Shown one piece after another: positions 7,147-14,559 of a DNA stretch of 64,000 nt. Position numbers and translations under genes: made by a program. The notes under the pieces were generated by a model. It did not search any database, had not been told where the DNA came from, and saw only the letters and a program-made list of their open reading frames with translations. The stretch's first letter is position 1, and each line of letters begins with the position of its first letter. The stretch lies in the NCBI RefSeq assembly GCF_014648895.1, contig NZ_BMRZ01000007.1:62001-126000 (forward strand), given 5' to 3'. The DNA comes from Streptomyces tanashiensis (GTDB taxonomy: Bacteria > Actinomycetota > Actinomycetes > Streptomycetales > Streptomycetaceae).

Positions 7147-8448
7147 ATGACCGCCCCGCGCCGACGCACTGTGTTCCTCGGCCTGCTGCCCTGGCCGGAA
7201 CGCAATGCCGTCACGGAAGCCCTGCGCACGGAGACCGTCGGCGGACTGGTCCTCCTCGCGGCCGCGGTCGTCGCCCTCGTGTGGGCCAACAGCCCGTGGA
7301 GCGAGGCGTACGAGCGGATACGGGACTTCCACTTCGGCATACCGGCCCTTGGCCTGGACCTGTCCGTCGCGCACTGGACCGCTGACGGCCTCCTCGCCGT
7401 CTTCTTCCTCGTCGCCGGAATCGAGCTGAAACGCGAGCTCGTCGCCGGTGAACTGCGCACCCCGGCCACCGCGGCACTACCAGTAATCGCCGCCGCCTGC
7501 GGCATGGCCGTCCCCGCCGGCTTCTACGTGCTCGTCGCCTCGGCGGGCGGCGGCAGCCTGAACGGCTGGGCGATCCCGATGGCCACCGACATCGCCTTCG
7601 CCCTCGCGGTCCTCGCGGTCATCAGCACCCACCTGCCCGCCGCCCTGCGCGCGTTCCTGCTCACCCTCGCGGTTGTCGACGACCTCGGCGCGATCCTCAT
7701 CATCGCCGTCTTCTTCACCTCCGACCTCAACGGCTGGGCCCTCGGGGGCGCCTTCGCCGGCCTCGTCGTCTTCTACGTCCTCCAGCGGCTACGCGTACGC
7801 GGCTGGTGGTGGTACGTACCCCTCGGCATCGCGATCTGGGCGCTGATGTACAACGGCGGCGTCCATGCCACCATCGCGGGGGTCGCGATGGGCCTGATCC
7901 TGCGCACCACCCGCGACAAGGGCGAGGACGTCTCGCCGGCGGCCAGGGTCTCCCTCCGGATCCATCCCTTCTCGGCCGGCGTCGCCGTCCCGCTGTTCGC
8001 GCTCTTCGCCGCCGGCGTGAGCGTCTCCGGGAACGCCCTCGCCCAGGTATTCACCGATCCGGAGCCGCTCGCGGTCCTGATCGGACTCGTCGTCGGCAAG
8101 ATGCTCGGCGTCTTCCTCGGTACCTACCTCGCCGCCCGCTTCACCCGCGCCCAGCTCAACCCCGACCTCGCCTGGGCCGACGTCCTGGGCCTCGCGATCC
8201 TGGCCGGCATCGGCTTCACCATCGCCCTGCTGATCGGCGAGCTGTCGTTCCCCGTCGCGGCGCAGGTCGAGCACGTCAAGGCGGCCGTCCTCATCGGCTC
8301 CCTCACCGCCGCCTTCCTCGCCGCCCTCGTGCTGCGCCGCCGAAACCGGGTCTACAAGCGGCTGTACGAGGAGGAGAACCTGGACGCGGACGCCGACGGC
8401 ATCCCCGACGTCTACCAGACCGGCCTGCAACCGAACGGCACTCCGTGA
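7147..8448 (+). CDS. nhaA: Na+/H+ antiporter NhaA
   Basis: This 433-residue inner-membrane protein exchanges cytoplasmic Na+ (or Li+) for external H+. Hallmarks are the N-terminal segment TETVGGLVLLAAAVVALVWA, GIELKRELVAGEL (~91-103), ATDIAFAL (~146-153) and the ion-binding pair in VVDDLGAI (D178, D179). These correspond to the aspartate pair of E. coli NhaA. About 11-12 hydrophobic segments are visible and the polar C-terminal tail is short. The start is ATG 7147 behind CGGAGG. It is translationally coupled to the next small gene (GTGA) and is preceded by leader copy 2, so expression is probably controlled at the RNA level. Confidence 0.95.
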   Translation: MTAPRRRTVFLGLLPWPERNAVTEALRTETVGGLVLLAAAVVALVWANSPWSEAYERIRDFHFGIPALGLDLSVAHWTADGLLAVFFLVAGIELKRELVAGELRTPATAALPVIAAACGMAVPAGFYVLVASAGGGSLNGWAIPMATDIAFALAVLAVISTHLPAALRAFLLTLAVVDDLGAILIIAVFFTSDLNGWALGGAFAGLVVFYVLQRLRVRGWWWYVPLGIAIWALMYNGGVHATIAGVAMGLILRTTRDKGEDVSPAARVSLRIHPFSAGVAVPLFALFAAGVSVSGNALAQVFTDPEPLAVLIGLVVGKMLGVFLGTYLAARFTRAQLNPDLAWADVLGLAILAGIGFTIALLIGELSFPVAAQVEHVKAAVLIGSLTAAFLAALVLRRRNRVYKRLYEEENLDADADGIPDVYQTGLQPNGTP

Positions 8449-8714
8449 CAGCGGACGACATGGGACCGGCCCTGCTCGGCACGGCCATCGTGCTCGCACT
8501 CCTCGTCGTCCGTACGGCTGTACGCGAGCTGAAGGCTCCGGGCAGCGCCAGGAGCGAGTGGAGTTTTCTCCGTGACCCGACGGCCATGACGCTCGGTGCG
8601 GCGACGGGCCTGCTCTGCGGCATCCTGGCCTGGGCGCTCTCCGGTCCGGCCGGTCTGCCCTGGGCGGTCCTGGCCGGCCTTCTCGTCGCGCGCATCAATG
8701 GCAGGAGAGGGTGA
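8445..8714 (+). CDS. Small membrane protein coupled to nhaA
   Basis: A GTG at 8445 overlaps the nhaA stop. The 89-residue product has an N-terminal helix (~8-24), a short polar loop, and a second and third hydrophobic segment (~43-60 and ~64-80) ending in RINGRRG. No family is recognised. Tight coupling to nhaA suggests an accessory role in the same membrane process. This is inference from position alone. Confidence 0.62.
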   Translation: MTADDMGPALLGTAIVLALLVVRTAVRELKAPGSARSEWSFLRDPTAMTLGAATGLLCGILAWALSGPAGLPWAVLAGLLVARINGRRG

Positions 8715-9186
8715 GCGGAAATATTCCACGGTGTGGATCGCGGTGTCGACGGCCGTGCTGATACCGCTGGGCGTCGCCTCGCTGCGGGGCTGGTCACCCA
8801 GCCGGGCACCTTCGTCCAGCTCGCGCGTCACCACCGCACAGGGGATCGCCGCCTTCGCCCTGTACGCGAGCTGCCTCACCACGGCGGCACTCGCTCTGGC
8901 GGGCGTGCCGGCCGACGCACTGCTCCCGCTCCGCATCGCGGGCGGCCCGCTGCTCATCCTCCTCGCCGTCGGTCTCGTGGTCCGGGCCTCCCTCATGGAA
9001 CGGAGCGGGCCAGGCCGACGTCGCGGGACTAGGACGGCCCCAGAGGCCCGGACCGGAGGAAATTCCTCAGGTCTGAGGTGGCCCGGGCTGTCGTGCCCGC
9101 ACGCGGGGTCGGCTTCGACCTCCACTTCGCCTATTGCCCTGAACCTCCTGCCGACAGGTAACGCTCCAAGCCCATCCTGCGCATGA
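8698..9186 (+). CDS. Putative membrane protein downstream of nhaA, end uncertain
   Basis: An open frame of 162 codons from ATG 8698 overlaps the preceding gene by 17 nt; an in-frame GTG at 8731 is another possible start. Hydrophobic segments lie near residues 12-28, 44-64 and 72-92. After the segment ending RASLMERSG the sequence turns Ser/Thr/Pro/Arg-rich and reads like non-coding sequence, and it overlaps the convergent STAS gene by 56 bp. The gene has probably lost its natural stop, or the 3' part is not real. Its membrane nature is supported and its function is unknown. Confidence 0.42.
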   Translation: MAGEGERKYSTVWIAVSTAVLIPLGVASLRGWSPSRAPSSSSRVTTAQGIAAFALYASCLTTAALALAGVPADALLPLRIAGGPLLILLAVGLVVRASLMERSGPGRRRGTRTAPEARTGGNSSGLRWPGLSCPHAGSASTSTSPIALNLLPTGNAPSPSCA

Positions 9187-9496
9187 CCGTGCGCGCCTGG
9201 TCGGGGGCATGGGTGACGGTGAGCGTGATGCCCTGCCCACGAGCCCCGTGTGCGGTGAGGAAGAGGGGCAGCGTCCCTTCCGGGCTCAGATGCGTGACGC
9301 GGGAGAGGTCGATCTCCAGTGCCTTCGGCGCATCACGCAGGGCTGTGCGCAGCACGCGGTCGGTGTGTTGTACCGACGCGGCGTCGAGGTCGCCTTTCAG
9401 ACGTGCGACGATCAGCTTGCGGCGCGGGTGGAGTCGTCGAAGGAGGGCGTGCGAACAGTCTCTGAAGCGGTCGGCGAGGGGCAGAGAGGGTGGCAT
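9131..9496 (-). CDS. STAS-domain protein (anti-sigma-factor antagonist-like)
   Basis: The 121-residue product starts at ATG 9496. Residues ~25-115 fit a STAS fold: LIVARLKGDLDAASV, then ALEIDLSRVTHLSPEGTLPL, then ITLTVTHAPDQARTVMRRMG. In SpoIIAA-type antagonists the phosphorylated serine sits in DSSG after the DLS strand. Here the segment reads LSPEG, so the usual DSSG is missing and one serine remains. It may bind a partner without the standard phospho-switch. It is the only non-transporter preceded by the leader core, which links it to the ion regulon. Confidence 0.75.
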   Translation of the reverse strand: MPPSLPLADRFRDCSHALLRRLHPRRKLIVARLKGDLDAASVQHTDRVLRTALRDAPKALEIDLSRVTHLSPEGTLPLFLTAHGARGQGITLTVTHAPDQARTVMRRMGLERYLSAGGSGQ

Positions 9497-9560
9497 TGAA
9501 GGCTCCGGGCAGGGGGCATCGGTTGCCGACCAGGCTTCCCGGCACTCCTGGCTCGGAGAG
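9497..9560 (-). promoter_or_regulatory. Leader RNA motif, copy 4 (STAS gene)
   Basis: On the minus strand the core is GCCGGGAAGCCTGGTCGGC (complement of 9525-9543), differing from the other three copies at one base (GCC for GTC). It lies 28 nt before ATG 9496. A -10-like TACTCT precedes it (complement of about 9555-9560). CCAGG just before the core can pair with CCTGG inside it, a pairing the other copies do not obviously share. The variant base gives one informative difference for testing a structure model. Confidence 0.55.
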
Positions 9561-9688
9561 TACGCGCTGTCCCATCAGCCCGCTCGGCGCCGAAAGGACC
9601 TTGGGGCTCGGAATGTTGCCGGGGGTCGGCAACCAAGAACGCGATCGGGTGCGCGTCAAGGACCTGTCAACGTCGCATAAGGAACGTG

Positions 9689-9770
9689 TAAGGTCCGTTG
9701 TGGAGTGCCGGGAAGTCTGGTCGGCGAACAAGGGACACGTGTCTTTTCTGCCGATCGGGGGACTTCCGTC
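9689..9770 (+). promoter_or_regulatory. Antiporter promoter and leader RNA motif, copy 3
   Basis: TCAACG (9667-9672) and TAAGGT (9689-9694) form a plausible -35/-10 pair with 16-nt spacing. The core GCCGGGAAGTCTGGTCGGC follows at 9707-9725, 12 nt after the -10. TTGT before the core can pair with ACAA after it. GCCGATC (9750-9756) can pair with GGTCGGC from the core, with one G-U pair, just before the ribosome site GGGGGA. This repeats the alternative pairing seen in front of nhaA although the sequence between has diverged. Confidence 0.62.
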
Positions 9771-11018
9771 ATGGTGCTCATCGCTGTCTTCGGGGCCGCG
9801 TTGCTTGTCGCGGTGCTGCTGTCCGGGCTCGCCGCCCGGACGGTTCTGTCCACTTCTCTGCTGTTTCTGGTCGGCGGGGCGCTGGTCAGCGACGGGTTTT
9901 TCGGACTGATCCACATCTCGCCGGAGAGCGAGATCGTGTCGGTCACCGCCGACCTGGCGCTGTTCGCGGTGCTGTTCACCGACGGCATGCACGTCTCCTT
10001 CGCCAAGCTGCGCGCCAACTGGCGCAACCCGGCGCGCGCGTTGGGCCTTGGGATGCCGCTCGCGTGTGTCGGCATGGCGCTGGTCACCCACTACCTCGTC
10101 GGACTGGACTGGACGACCTCGTTCCTCGTCGGCGCGGTCCTCGCGCCGACCGACCCGGTGTTCGCCTCCGCGATCGTGGGTCGCAAGGAGGTCCCCGCCC
10201 GGCTGCGCGAGCTGCTGAACGTCGAGAGCGGGATCAACGACGGTCTCGCCCTGCCCGTCGTCCTCATCCTCATCGCCGCTGCCGGCTCGACCGCCGGCCA
10301 CGCGGAAGCATCCTTCGGGAAGATCGCGCTGGAGCTGGGCCTGGGCCTGGCCTTCGGCGTGCTGCTCCCACTGCTCGTCAACGGGCTTGTACGGTTCCGG
10401 CTGCTCGGCGCGGAGCCTAAGCTCCAGCCGCTGCTGCCGCTGGCGACCGGGATCATCCTGTACGCGGCCTGCCACCTGACGCACGCCAACCCGTACCTGG
10501 CGGCGTTCTCCGCGGGCGCGGTGCTGGCCGCCGTATCGCCGGAGTCGCAGAAGGCGTTCGAGCCGCTGGGGGAGTCGCTGGCCGAACTGGCCAAGTTCGC
10601 GGCCCTGCTGGTCTTCGGCGCGCTGCTGACCCCACAGTTGTTCGGCGACCTGTCGATCGGCGGGTATGCGGCTGTGGTGCTGGCGATCGTGCTCATCCGC
10701 CCGGCGTCGCTGCTGATCTCGCTGTGGGGTACGCGGATCGACCGTCGGGAGAAGCTGGTCGCGGCCTGGTTCGGGCCGAAGGGATTCGCCTCGGTCGTCT
10801 ACGGCCTGCTGGTCCTCCAGGCCGGCATCCCGCAGGGCCAGGAGGCGTACACGGTCATCGCGGTCTGCATCGCCTTCTCGATCATTGCCCACAGCAGCAC
10901 CGACGTGCCCATCGCCCGCTTGTTCCACGTCGACGACCTCGTCGACACCGGCGCTGAGCAGGCGCCCCGCACTGTCCCCAAGACGACGACCGAGGCTCTC
11001 CCGCATGTCCGCACGTGA
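9771..11018 (+). CDS. CPA1-type Na+/H+ (cation/proton) antiporter
   Basis: I choose ATG 9771 (GGGGGA upstream) because an earlier in-frame start at 9705 would translate through the conserved leader core. The 415-residue protein has about 12 hydrophobic segments. APTDPVFASAIV (~125-136) and the ion-binding ESGINDGLALP (~152-162) are the hallmarks of the CPA1 branch, where ND replaces the DD of electrogenic antiporters. GPKGFASVVYG near residue 325 is also family-typical. It should exchange Na+ or K+ for H+ at the cell membrane. It overlaps the CBS protein downstream by 14 nt. Confidence 0.92.
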   Translation: MVLIAVFGAALLVAVLLSGLAARTVLSTSLLFLVGGALVSDGFFGLIHISPESEIVSVTADLALFAVLFTDGMHVSFAKLRANWRNPARALGLGMPLACVGMALVTHYLVGLDWTTSFLVGAVLAPTDPVFASAIVGRKEVPARLRELLNVESGINDGLALPVVLILIAAAGSTAGHAEASFGKIALELGLGLAFGVLLPLLVNGLVRFRLLGAEPKLQPLLPLATGIILYAACHLTHANPYLAAFSAGAVLAAVSPESQKAFEPLGESLAELAKFAALLVFGALLTPQLFGDLSIGGYAAVVLAIVLIRPASLLISLWGTRIDRREKLVAAWFGPKGFASVVYGLLVLQAGIPQGQEAYTVIAVCIAFSIIAHSSTDVPIARLFHVDDLVDTGAEQAPRTVPKTTTEALPHVRT

Positions 11019-11454
11019 CCTCGCCTGGCCCTGCACCCCGCTACGGCCGGACACCACGCTGCGGGAGGCGGCTGCCCTTCTGGTCCGTGAACGGGCCCCG
11101 GCGATCGTCGTGGTGAGCGAGGACGGGCATCCCCTGACGGTCCTGCCCGCGGCGCGGGTTCTGACAGCCACCCTGCCTGAATCCGTGGTGGAGGACCCGC
11201 TCCTCGCCGCCGCCGCGGGCGCATCGCTCGACGACGCCGTGCGGGCCCGGGCCTCATCGCTTCGGCTCGCCGATCTCCTGCCCCAGCGCCCACCCGTGCT
11301 GCCAGTGGTGAGTCCTGATGCCTCACCCGTCCACATGGCCGCATTCATGGAGCGCACCGGCAGCTCTGTGGTCCTGGTCGTCGAGTACGACGACGACCAG
11401 CCGCACGTGCTCGGCACCGTCGACGCGGCCACCCTGCTCCACCACTACCTCTGA
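11005..11454 (+). CDS. CBS-domain-pair protein coupled to the antiporter
   Basis: ATG 11005 lies inside the end of the antiporter gene, so translation is probably coupled. The 149 residues carry two CBS-like halves: PDTTLREAAALLVRERAPAI (~13-32) with a following VVSEDG strand, and SPVHMAAFMERTGSSVVLVV (~108-127) followed by GTVDAATLL. CBS pairs bind adenosine nucleotides or sense ionic strength and commonly gate transporters in trans. An antiporter-regulating subunit is the most likely role, inferred from the overlap. Confidence 0.8.
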   Translation: MSARDLAWPCTPLRPDTTLREAAALLVRERAPAIVVVSEDGHPLTVLPAARVLTATLPESVVEDPLLAAAAGASLDDAVRARASSLRLADLLPQRPPVLPVVSPDASPVHMAAFMERTGSSVVLVVEYDDDQPHVLGTVDAATLLHHYL

Positions 11455-11500
11455 CCGGCCCGCCGGCCGCCCCCACCTCAACGACCTTCCCCGGGGAACC

Positions 11501-11677
11501 ATGAACTCCCAGCGCCGCGCCGCCACCACCTTCGTTCTCCTCGGCCTCCTCCAGGCCACCCTCGGCACCGTCTTCACCATCGCCGAGAGCAAGGACTTCG
11601 CCGCCCCGCTCTTCTGGTGTGCCACATTCAGCTTCGCCTGCGCCTGGTTCTCCGAGCGCCGGGCCACCAGGACATGA
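11501..11677 (+). CDS. Tiny two-helix membrane protein
   Basis: ATG 11501 follows GGGGAACC. The 58-residue product has two hydrophobic segments (~9-25 and ~34-48) around a short polar turn (AESKDF), and a basic C-terminus. It ends in an ATGA overlap with the next gene. No family is recognised. It may be a small subunit of the membrane protein that follows. Confidence 0.6.
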   Translation: MNSQRRAATTFVLLGLLQATLGTVFTIAESKDFAAPLFWCATFSFACAWFSERRATRT

Positions 11678-12435
11678 GCCCGCAGAGCCGCATCATCTGG
11701 CACCGGACATGGGGAGGTGCCGCCGCGCTCATGGGCCTCGTCGTTCTCGTGGTCTCGGCCGCCGGAATCGCCGCGGTGCCCCAGACCGTGGCGGACGAGC
11801 GCCTCTATCTCCAGGCCAGGCCATGCCCGGGCAGCGTCCCCGCACCGACGGAGAACTGCCTCCACGCCAGAACGGCACGGGTGGCCGGGGTCGTCATCCG
11901 GGACGAACCGAAGCACGAGGAGTTCACCCTCCGCCTGCGGGCAGCCCCGGGGCTGCCCGAGGAGATCGACATGGGTAGCAGGGGCCCTCTCCTCCAACAC
12001 CTCACCCCGGGCGACGAGGTGACCCTCACTCTGTGGCGTGACTACGCCGTCGCCGTGGCCCGCGACGGAGCAGTCCAGGAGACGGCGGACACCCCAGAGG
12101 GCGAGGCGGCGTTCATCACGGCCTTCGTCCTCGCCCTGACCTCCGCCGGTGTGTTCCTCCTGCACACCGGAGGCTCCGCGCTCGCCCATGCCCGCACATG
12201 GGCGACGTACGGCACCCCGGCCGTGCTCGTGTTCCGGACGAAGTGGGCCTTCGGCTCCGCGCTCTGCGCACTCCCGGCCCTCGTCCTGGCCACCCTGTCC
12301 GGGCTCGGGCCGGTCGCCGAGATCCTGGCCTGGTGTGCCATGGTCCCGCTCGTCCGCCGGTACCTGCGCTGGAAGTCCGACCGCGAACGGGGCCGCCACG
12401 CACGCCCCCTCACGACAAGGAGTCCGATCCGATGA
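11674..12435 (+). CDS. Membrane protein with extracytoplasmic domain
   Basis: The ATG overlaps the previous stop by ATGA. The 253-residue protein has an N-terminal helix (~14-34). A ~110-residue extracytoplasmic domain with two cysteines (PCPGS, NCLHA) and beta-rich character (TARVAGVVIRDEP, EVTLTLWRDYAVAVARDG) follows. Two further helices lie at ~150-168 and ~190-225. This layout is common in Streptomyces membrane proteins of unknown function. It is coupled by ATGA to the next gene. Confidence 0.65.
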   Translation: MSPQSRIIWHRTWGGAAALMGLVVLVVSAAGIAAVPQTVADERLYLQARPCPGSVPAPTENCLHARTARVAGVVIRDEPKHEEFTLRLRAAPGLPEEIDMGSRGPLLQHLTPGDEVTLTLWRDYAVAVARDGAVQETADTPEGEAAFITAFVLALTSAGVFLLHTGGSALAHARTWATYGTPAVLVFRTKWAFGSALCALPALVLATLSGLGPVAEILAWCAMVPLVRRYLRWKSDRERGRHARPLTTRSPIR

Positions 12436-12662
12436 ACGACGACGAACCGGTCTTCAAGAAGAGCCGGTGGGGCACCAACCGCTACGTCTACAACCCGAAC
12501 AACCCGGTCGGCCTCTTCCTGATCATCGCCAGCAGCGTCTTCGCCATCGTCATGATCCTCCTCATGGAGAACCGAGCCGGCCCGTTCGCACCGGCCCCTT
12601 CCCCGACCTGGAGTCCGCCGCCCGCACAGGACCCCTGGCCCTTCCCCTCGAGCACGCCGTGA
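12432..12662 (+). CDS. Small membrane protein with Pro-rich tail
   Basis: This 76-residue product overlaps the upstream gene by ATGA. The N-terminus is polar (MNDDEPVFKKSRWGTNRYVY), a single helix follows (~27-46), and the outer tail is rich in Pro, Ser and Trp. It belongs to the same small-membrane-protein operon (11501-13716). No function is evident. Confidence 0.6.
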   Translation: MNDDEPVFKKSRWGTNRYVYNPNNPVGLFLIIASSVFAIVMILLMENRAGPFAPAPSPTWSPPPAQDPWPFPSSTP

Positions 12663-12714
12663 ACCCGCGCCATCGCGGTCCGTCCGACGACGGAGCACCA
12701 GGAATGAGGACGAC

Positions 12715-13716
12715 GTGAAGTGGAACCGACGGACAAAGGCAGCTGCGGCGGCTCTCCTGCTCGCCACGGGCGCCGCGGTCTGGAGCCTCGTGCTTCAGGG
12801 CGGTTCTGAGGACCCCTTGAACGGAAGCTGCCGCGGCTCGCTGGCCGTCGACGAGGCGAGCGGCTTCTTCGACGGCGCCGAGCTGGAGTCCCGGGGGCAT
12901 ACGGCGGAGTGGGTCGGCCACGACGTCGAATACTGCTCCGTGTGGGCACGGGAGGACCAGCACGGCGCCACCCTCCGGCTGCAGATACGCCCCGCAGCCG
13001 CCCACCGGACCAGCGGGGCGGCCGAGGAAGCCGGTGCCGCACCCCTCGGGTACGGCTGGAACGGCTCGTTCGTCATCCGCGGCCGACCCCAGGCCGCCGT
13101 GCTCGTGGACTGCGCACCCATGGCAGGCAAGGGACTGCTCGTGCTCACCGAGGCCACGAAGGACGCCGACGAGCTCACCACCGACCAGGTTCTCGACGTC
13201 GCCCGCCTGGCCACCGAGACCGCCCGCCGCGCCGCCGAACGCTTCCACTGCGAAGGGAACCTGGGGCAGCGCCCTGACACGGTCGACACGGCCGGGGCGG
13301 CGAAACGGCCGGTCGCCGAGGCGCGCGAAACCTGCCGCGGAGTCGTCAGCCAGAACAGCGCCCAGGTCCTGGGAGCCGCCACCGTCGCCGAGTACCGGGC
13401 GGGCCGCGCGCTGACAGAGGAGTGCGACGTGAAGCTGCGGCAAGGCGGCCATGTCCGCGTCAACGCCTACTACGGCCCCTCCGCCCAGCAGGAGACCTAC
13501 CTCGACACCCGCTACCCCGGCAGTGTCGTCGGCATCGTCACCCGCTCCCGCGCCTGCCCGGGCGGCCTCGGCACCGCGTACTTCAAAGTCACACCGCCCA
13601 AGGGGTCCGACGGCAAGCCCGCCTCGCTCGACGGCCCGAAGCGCGAGGCGCTGAACGAACTCCTCGCGTCCTTCGCCGCAGCCTCCGGAGCGCGCCACGA
13701 CTGCTCCACCACCTGA
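12715..13716 (+). CDS. Secreted or membrane-anchored protein, unknown function
   Basis: GTG 12715 starts a 333-residue protein with a basic N-terminus (MKWNRRTK) and one hydrophobic segment (~8-27), either an uncleaved anchor or a signal peptide. The rest is soluble, with paired cysteines (for example SCRG, YCSVW, DCAPMAG, HCEG, TCRG, ECDVK, ACPGG, DCSTT). This suggests an extracytoplasmic, disulfide-bonded domain that looks internally duplicated, since both halves have a Cys-led beta segment followed by an ATxTARRAAE-like helix. No known family is recognised. A bidirectional hairpin lies just after the stop. Confidence 0.62.
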   Translation: MKWNRRTKAAAAALLLATGAAVWSLVLQGGSEDPLNGSCRGSLAVDEASGFFDGAELESRGHTAEWVGHDVEYCSVWAREDQHGATLRLQIRPAAAHRTSGAAEEAGAAPLGYGWNGSFVIRGRPQAAVLVDCAPMAGKGLLVLTEATKDADELTTDQVLDVARLATETARRAAERFHCEGNLGQRPDTVDTAGAAKRPVAEARETCRGVVSQNSAQVLGAATVAEYRAGRALTEECDVKLRQGGHVRVNAYYGPSAQQETYLDTRYPGSVVGIVTRSRACPGGLGTAYFKVTPPKGSDGKPASLDGPKREALNELLASFAAASGARHDCSTT

Positions 13717-13743
13717 CGGGGAGCGCGAGCCGCGCCCTGTCAG
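13713..13743. terminator. Bidirectional hairpin between convergent genes
   Basis: CTGACGGG at the end of the plus-strand gene can pair with CCCTGTCAG at the end of the minus-strand MerR gene, with one bulged base. Both stop codons lie inside the arms. It is placed to serve as a shared terminator. Confidence 0.45.
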
Positions 13744-14153
13744 GAACCCGCCGTGACCGAAGGTGCCTCCAGCCGGGTACGGAGGGTGGCTTCGAAGTCT
13801 TCGGCGCGGGCCAGCTGGACGCGGAGCTTCTCGACCTGTTCGGCGGCGGCCTGCTGGTAGGCGCGGACGCGTTCCAGGAGGGCTTCGCGCTCGGCGGTGC
13901 CGAGTTCGTCGTCCGCGTCGAGGCGGTCGGTGGAGTCGAGTAGGTCGCGCATCTGGTCCAGGGTGAAGCCGAGCGGCTTCATCCGGCGGATGACCATGAG
14001 GCGGGCCACGTCGTTCTCGGTGTAGAGGCGGAAGCCGCCCTGGGAACGGGCGGAGGGAACGACCAGGCCGGCCTCCTCGTAGTGCCGGATCGTACGCAGG
14101 GACAGCTCGGTCCGAGCGGCGACCTCGCCGATCTGCATGTGCTTGCCGTCCAC
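13740..14153 (-). CDS. MerR-family transcriptional regulator
   Basis: The 137-residue product starts at GTG 14153 (GAGG about 9 nt upstream; ATG 14138 is an alternative). The winged HTH is at ~6-40 (MQIGEVAARTELSLRTIRHY, then EEAGLVVPSAR) with the GGFRLYTENDV wing. A long dimerisation helix follows (~85-122). There is no cysteine, so it is not a metal or redox sensor of the MerR or SoxR kind. It is divergent from the SulP gene across a near-perfect palindrome (14215-14238), so it probably controls both itself and the transporter by DNA distortion. Confidence 0.88.
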   Translation of the reverse strand: MDGKHMQIGEVAARTELSLRTIRHYEEAGLVVPSARSQGGFRLYTENDVARLMVIRRMKPLGFTLDQMRDLLDSTDRLDADDELGTAEREALLERVRAYQQAAAEQVEKLRVQLARAEDFEATLRTRLEAPSVTAGS

Positions 14154-14214
14154 GCCGGTGATCCTCTGGCCCTTCTCGTGACTGCCGGTCGGGGCCCGAG
14201 CGGGCGCCGCCGAT

Positions 14215-14238
14215 CTCTACTCTAACGTTAGGGTAGAG
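14215..14238. promoter_or_regulatory. MerR operator palindrome between merR-like and sulP-like genes
   Basis: The two 12-nt halves are CTCTACTCTAAC and GTTAGGGTAGAG, a 24-bp inverted repeat with one mismatched pair and an AACGTT centre. It lies between the divergent starts, as expected for a MerR-type operator overlapping a promoter with a long spacer. The AT-rich centre stands out against the surrounding GC-rich sequence. Confidence 0.72.
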
Positions 14239-14559
14239 TTGCTGAAGGTGAGGGCAGCGTGCCGCAGCCCTGCCGTTGCCGTGTCGGGGCCGATGGTGCC
14301 CCGGCGAAGATTCGATTCTTGCAGGAGAGAAGCGTGCGCGAGCCCATGCCGCCCGGCGCCGCCGCCTGCCCGCCGTGACGCTTCACCCCTGGACGTGAGC
14401 CCCGGCGCCACCGCACCCGGGCCTGCTCCGTCACCACTCGATCTTCCGGCTCCGCACTCATGGAGCCGCCCGCGGGGCGCCGACCCGGCTCCACCGCGCC
14501 CTCCCGCTCGCCCCGGCCTGCCGAACGGGCGTGCCCGAGTACGACAGGTTCCGTCTCCC
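14239..14559 (+). other. Long SulP leader region with a possible short upstream reading frame
   Basis: These 321 nt separate the MerR operator from the likely SulP start. The frame stays open upstream, but the predicted residues are almost all Arg, Pro, Ala and Ser, so I treat this stretch as untranslated. It contains AGGAGAG followed by GTG 14334 and a 14-residue frame ending at TGA 14378 (MREPMPPGAAACPP), a possible leader peptide. No strong terminator-like hairpin was recognised. Confidence 0.3.

Noticed and set aside
9705..9770. Antiporter start at the upstream in-frame ATG 9705
   Set aside because: It would translate the conserved leader core and lacks a ribosome site, whereas ATG 9771 has one and matches the usual start of the family.
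14239..14559. SulP N-terminal extension from TTG 14239
   Set aside because: The extra 107 residues are Arg/Pro/Ala-rich and begin directly at the operator palindrome; SulP proteins start shortly before the first helix.
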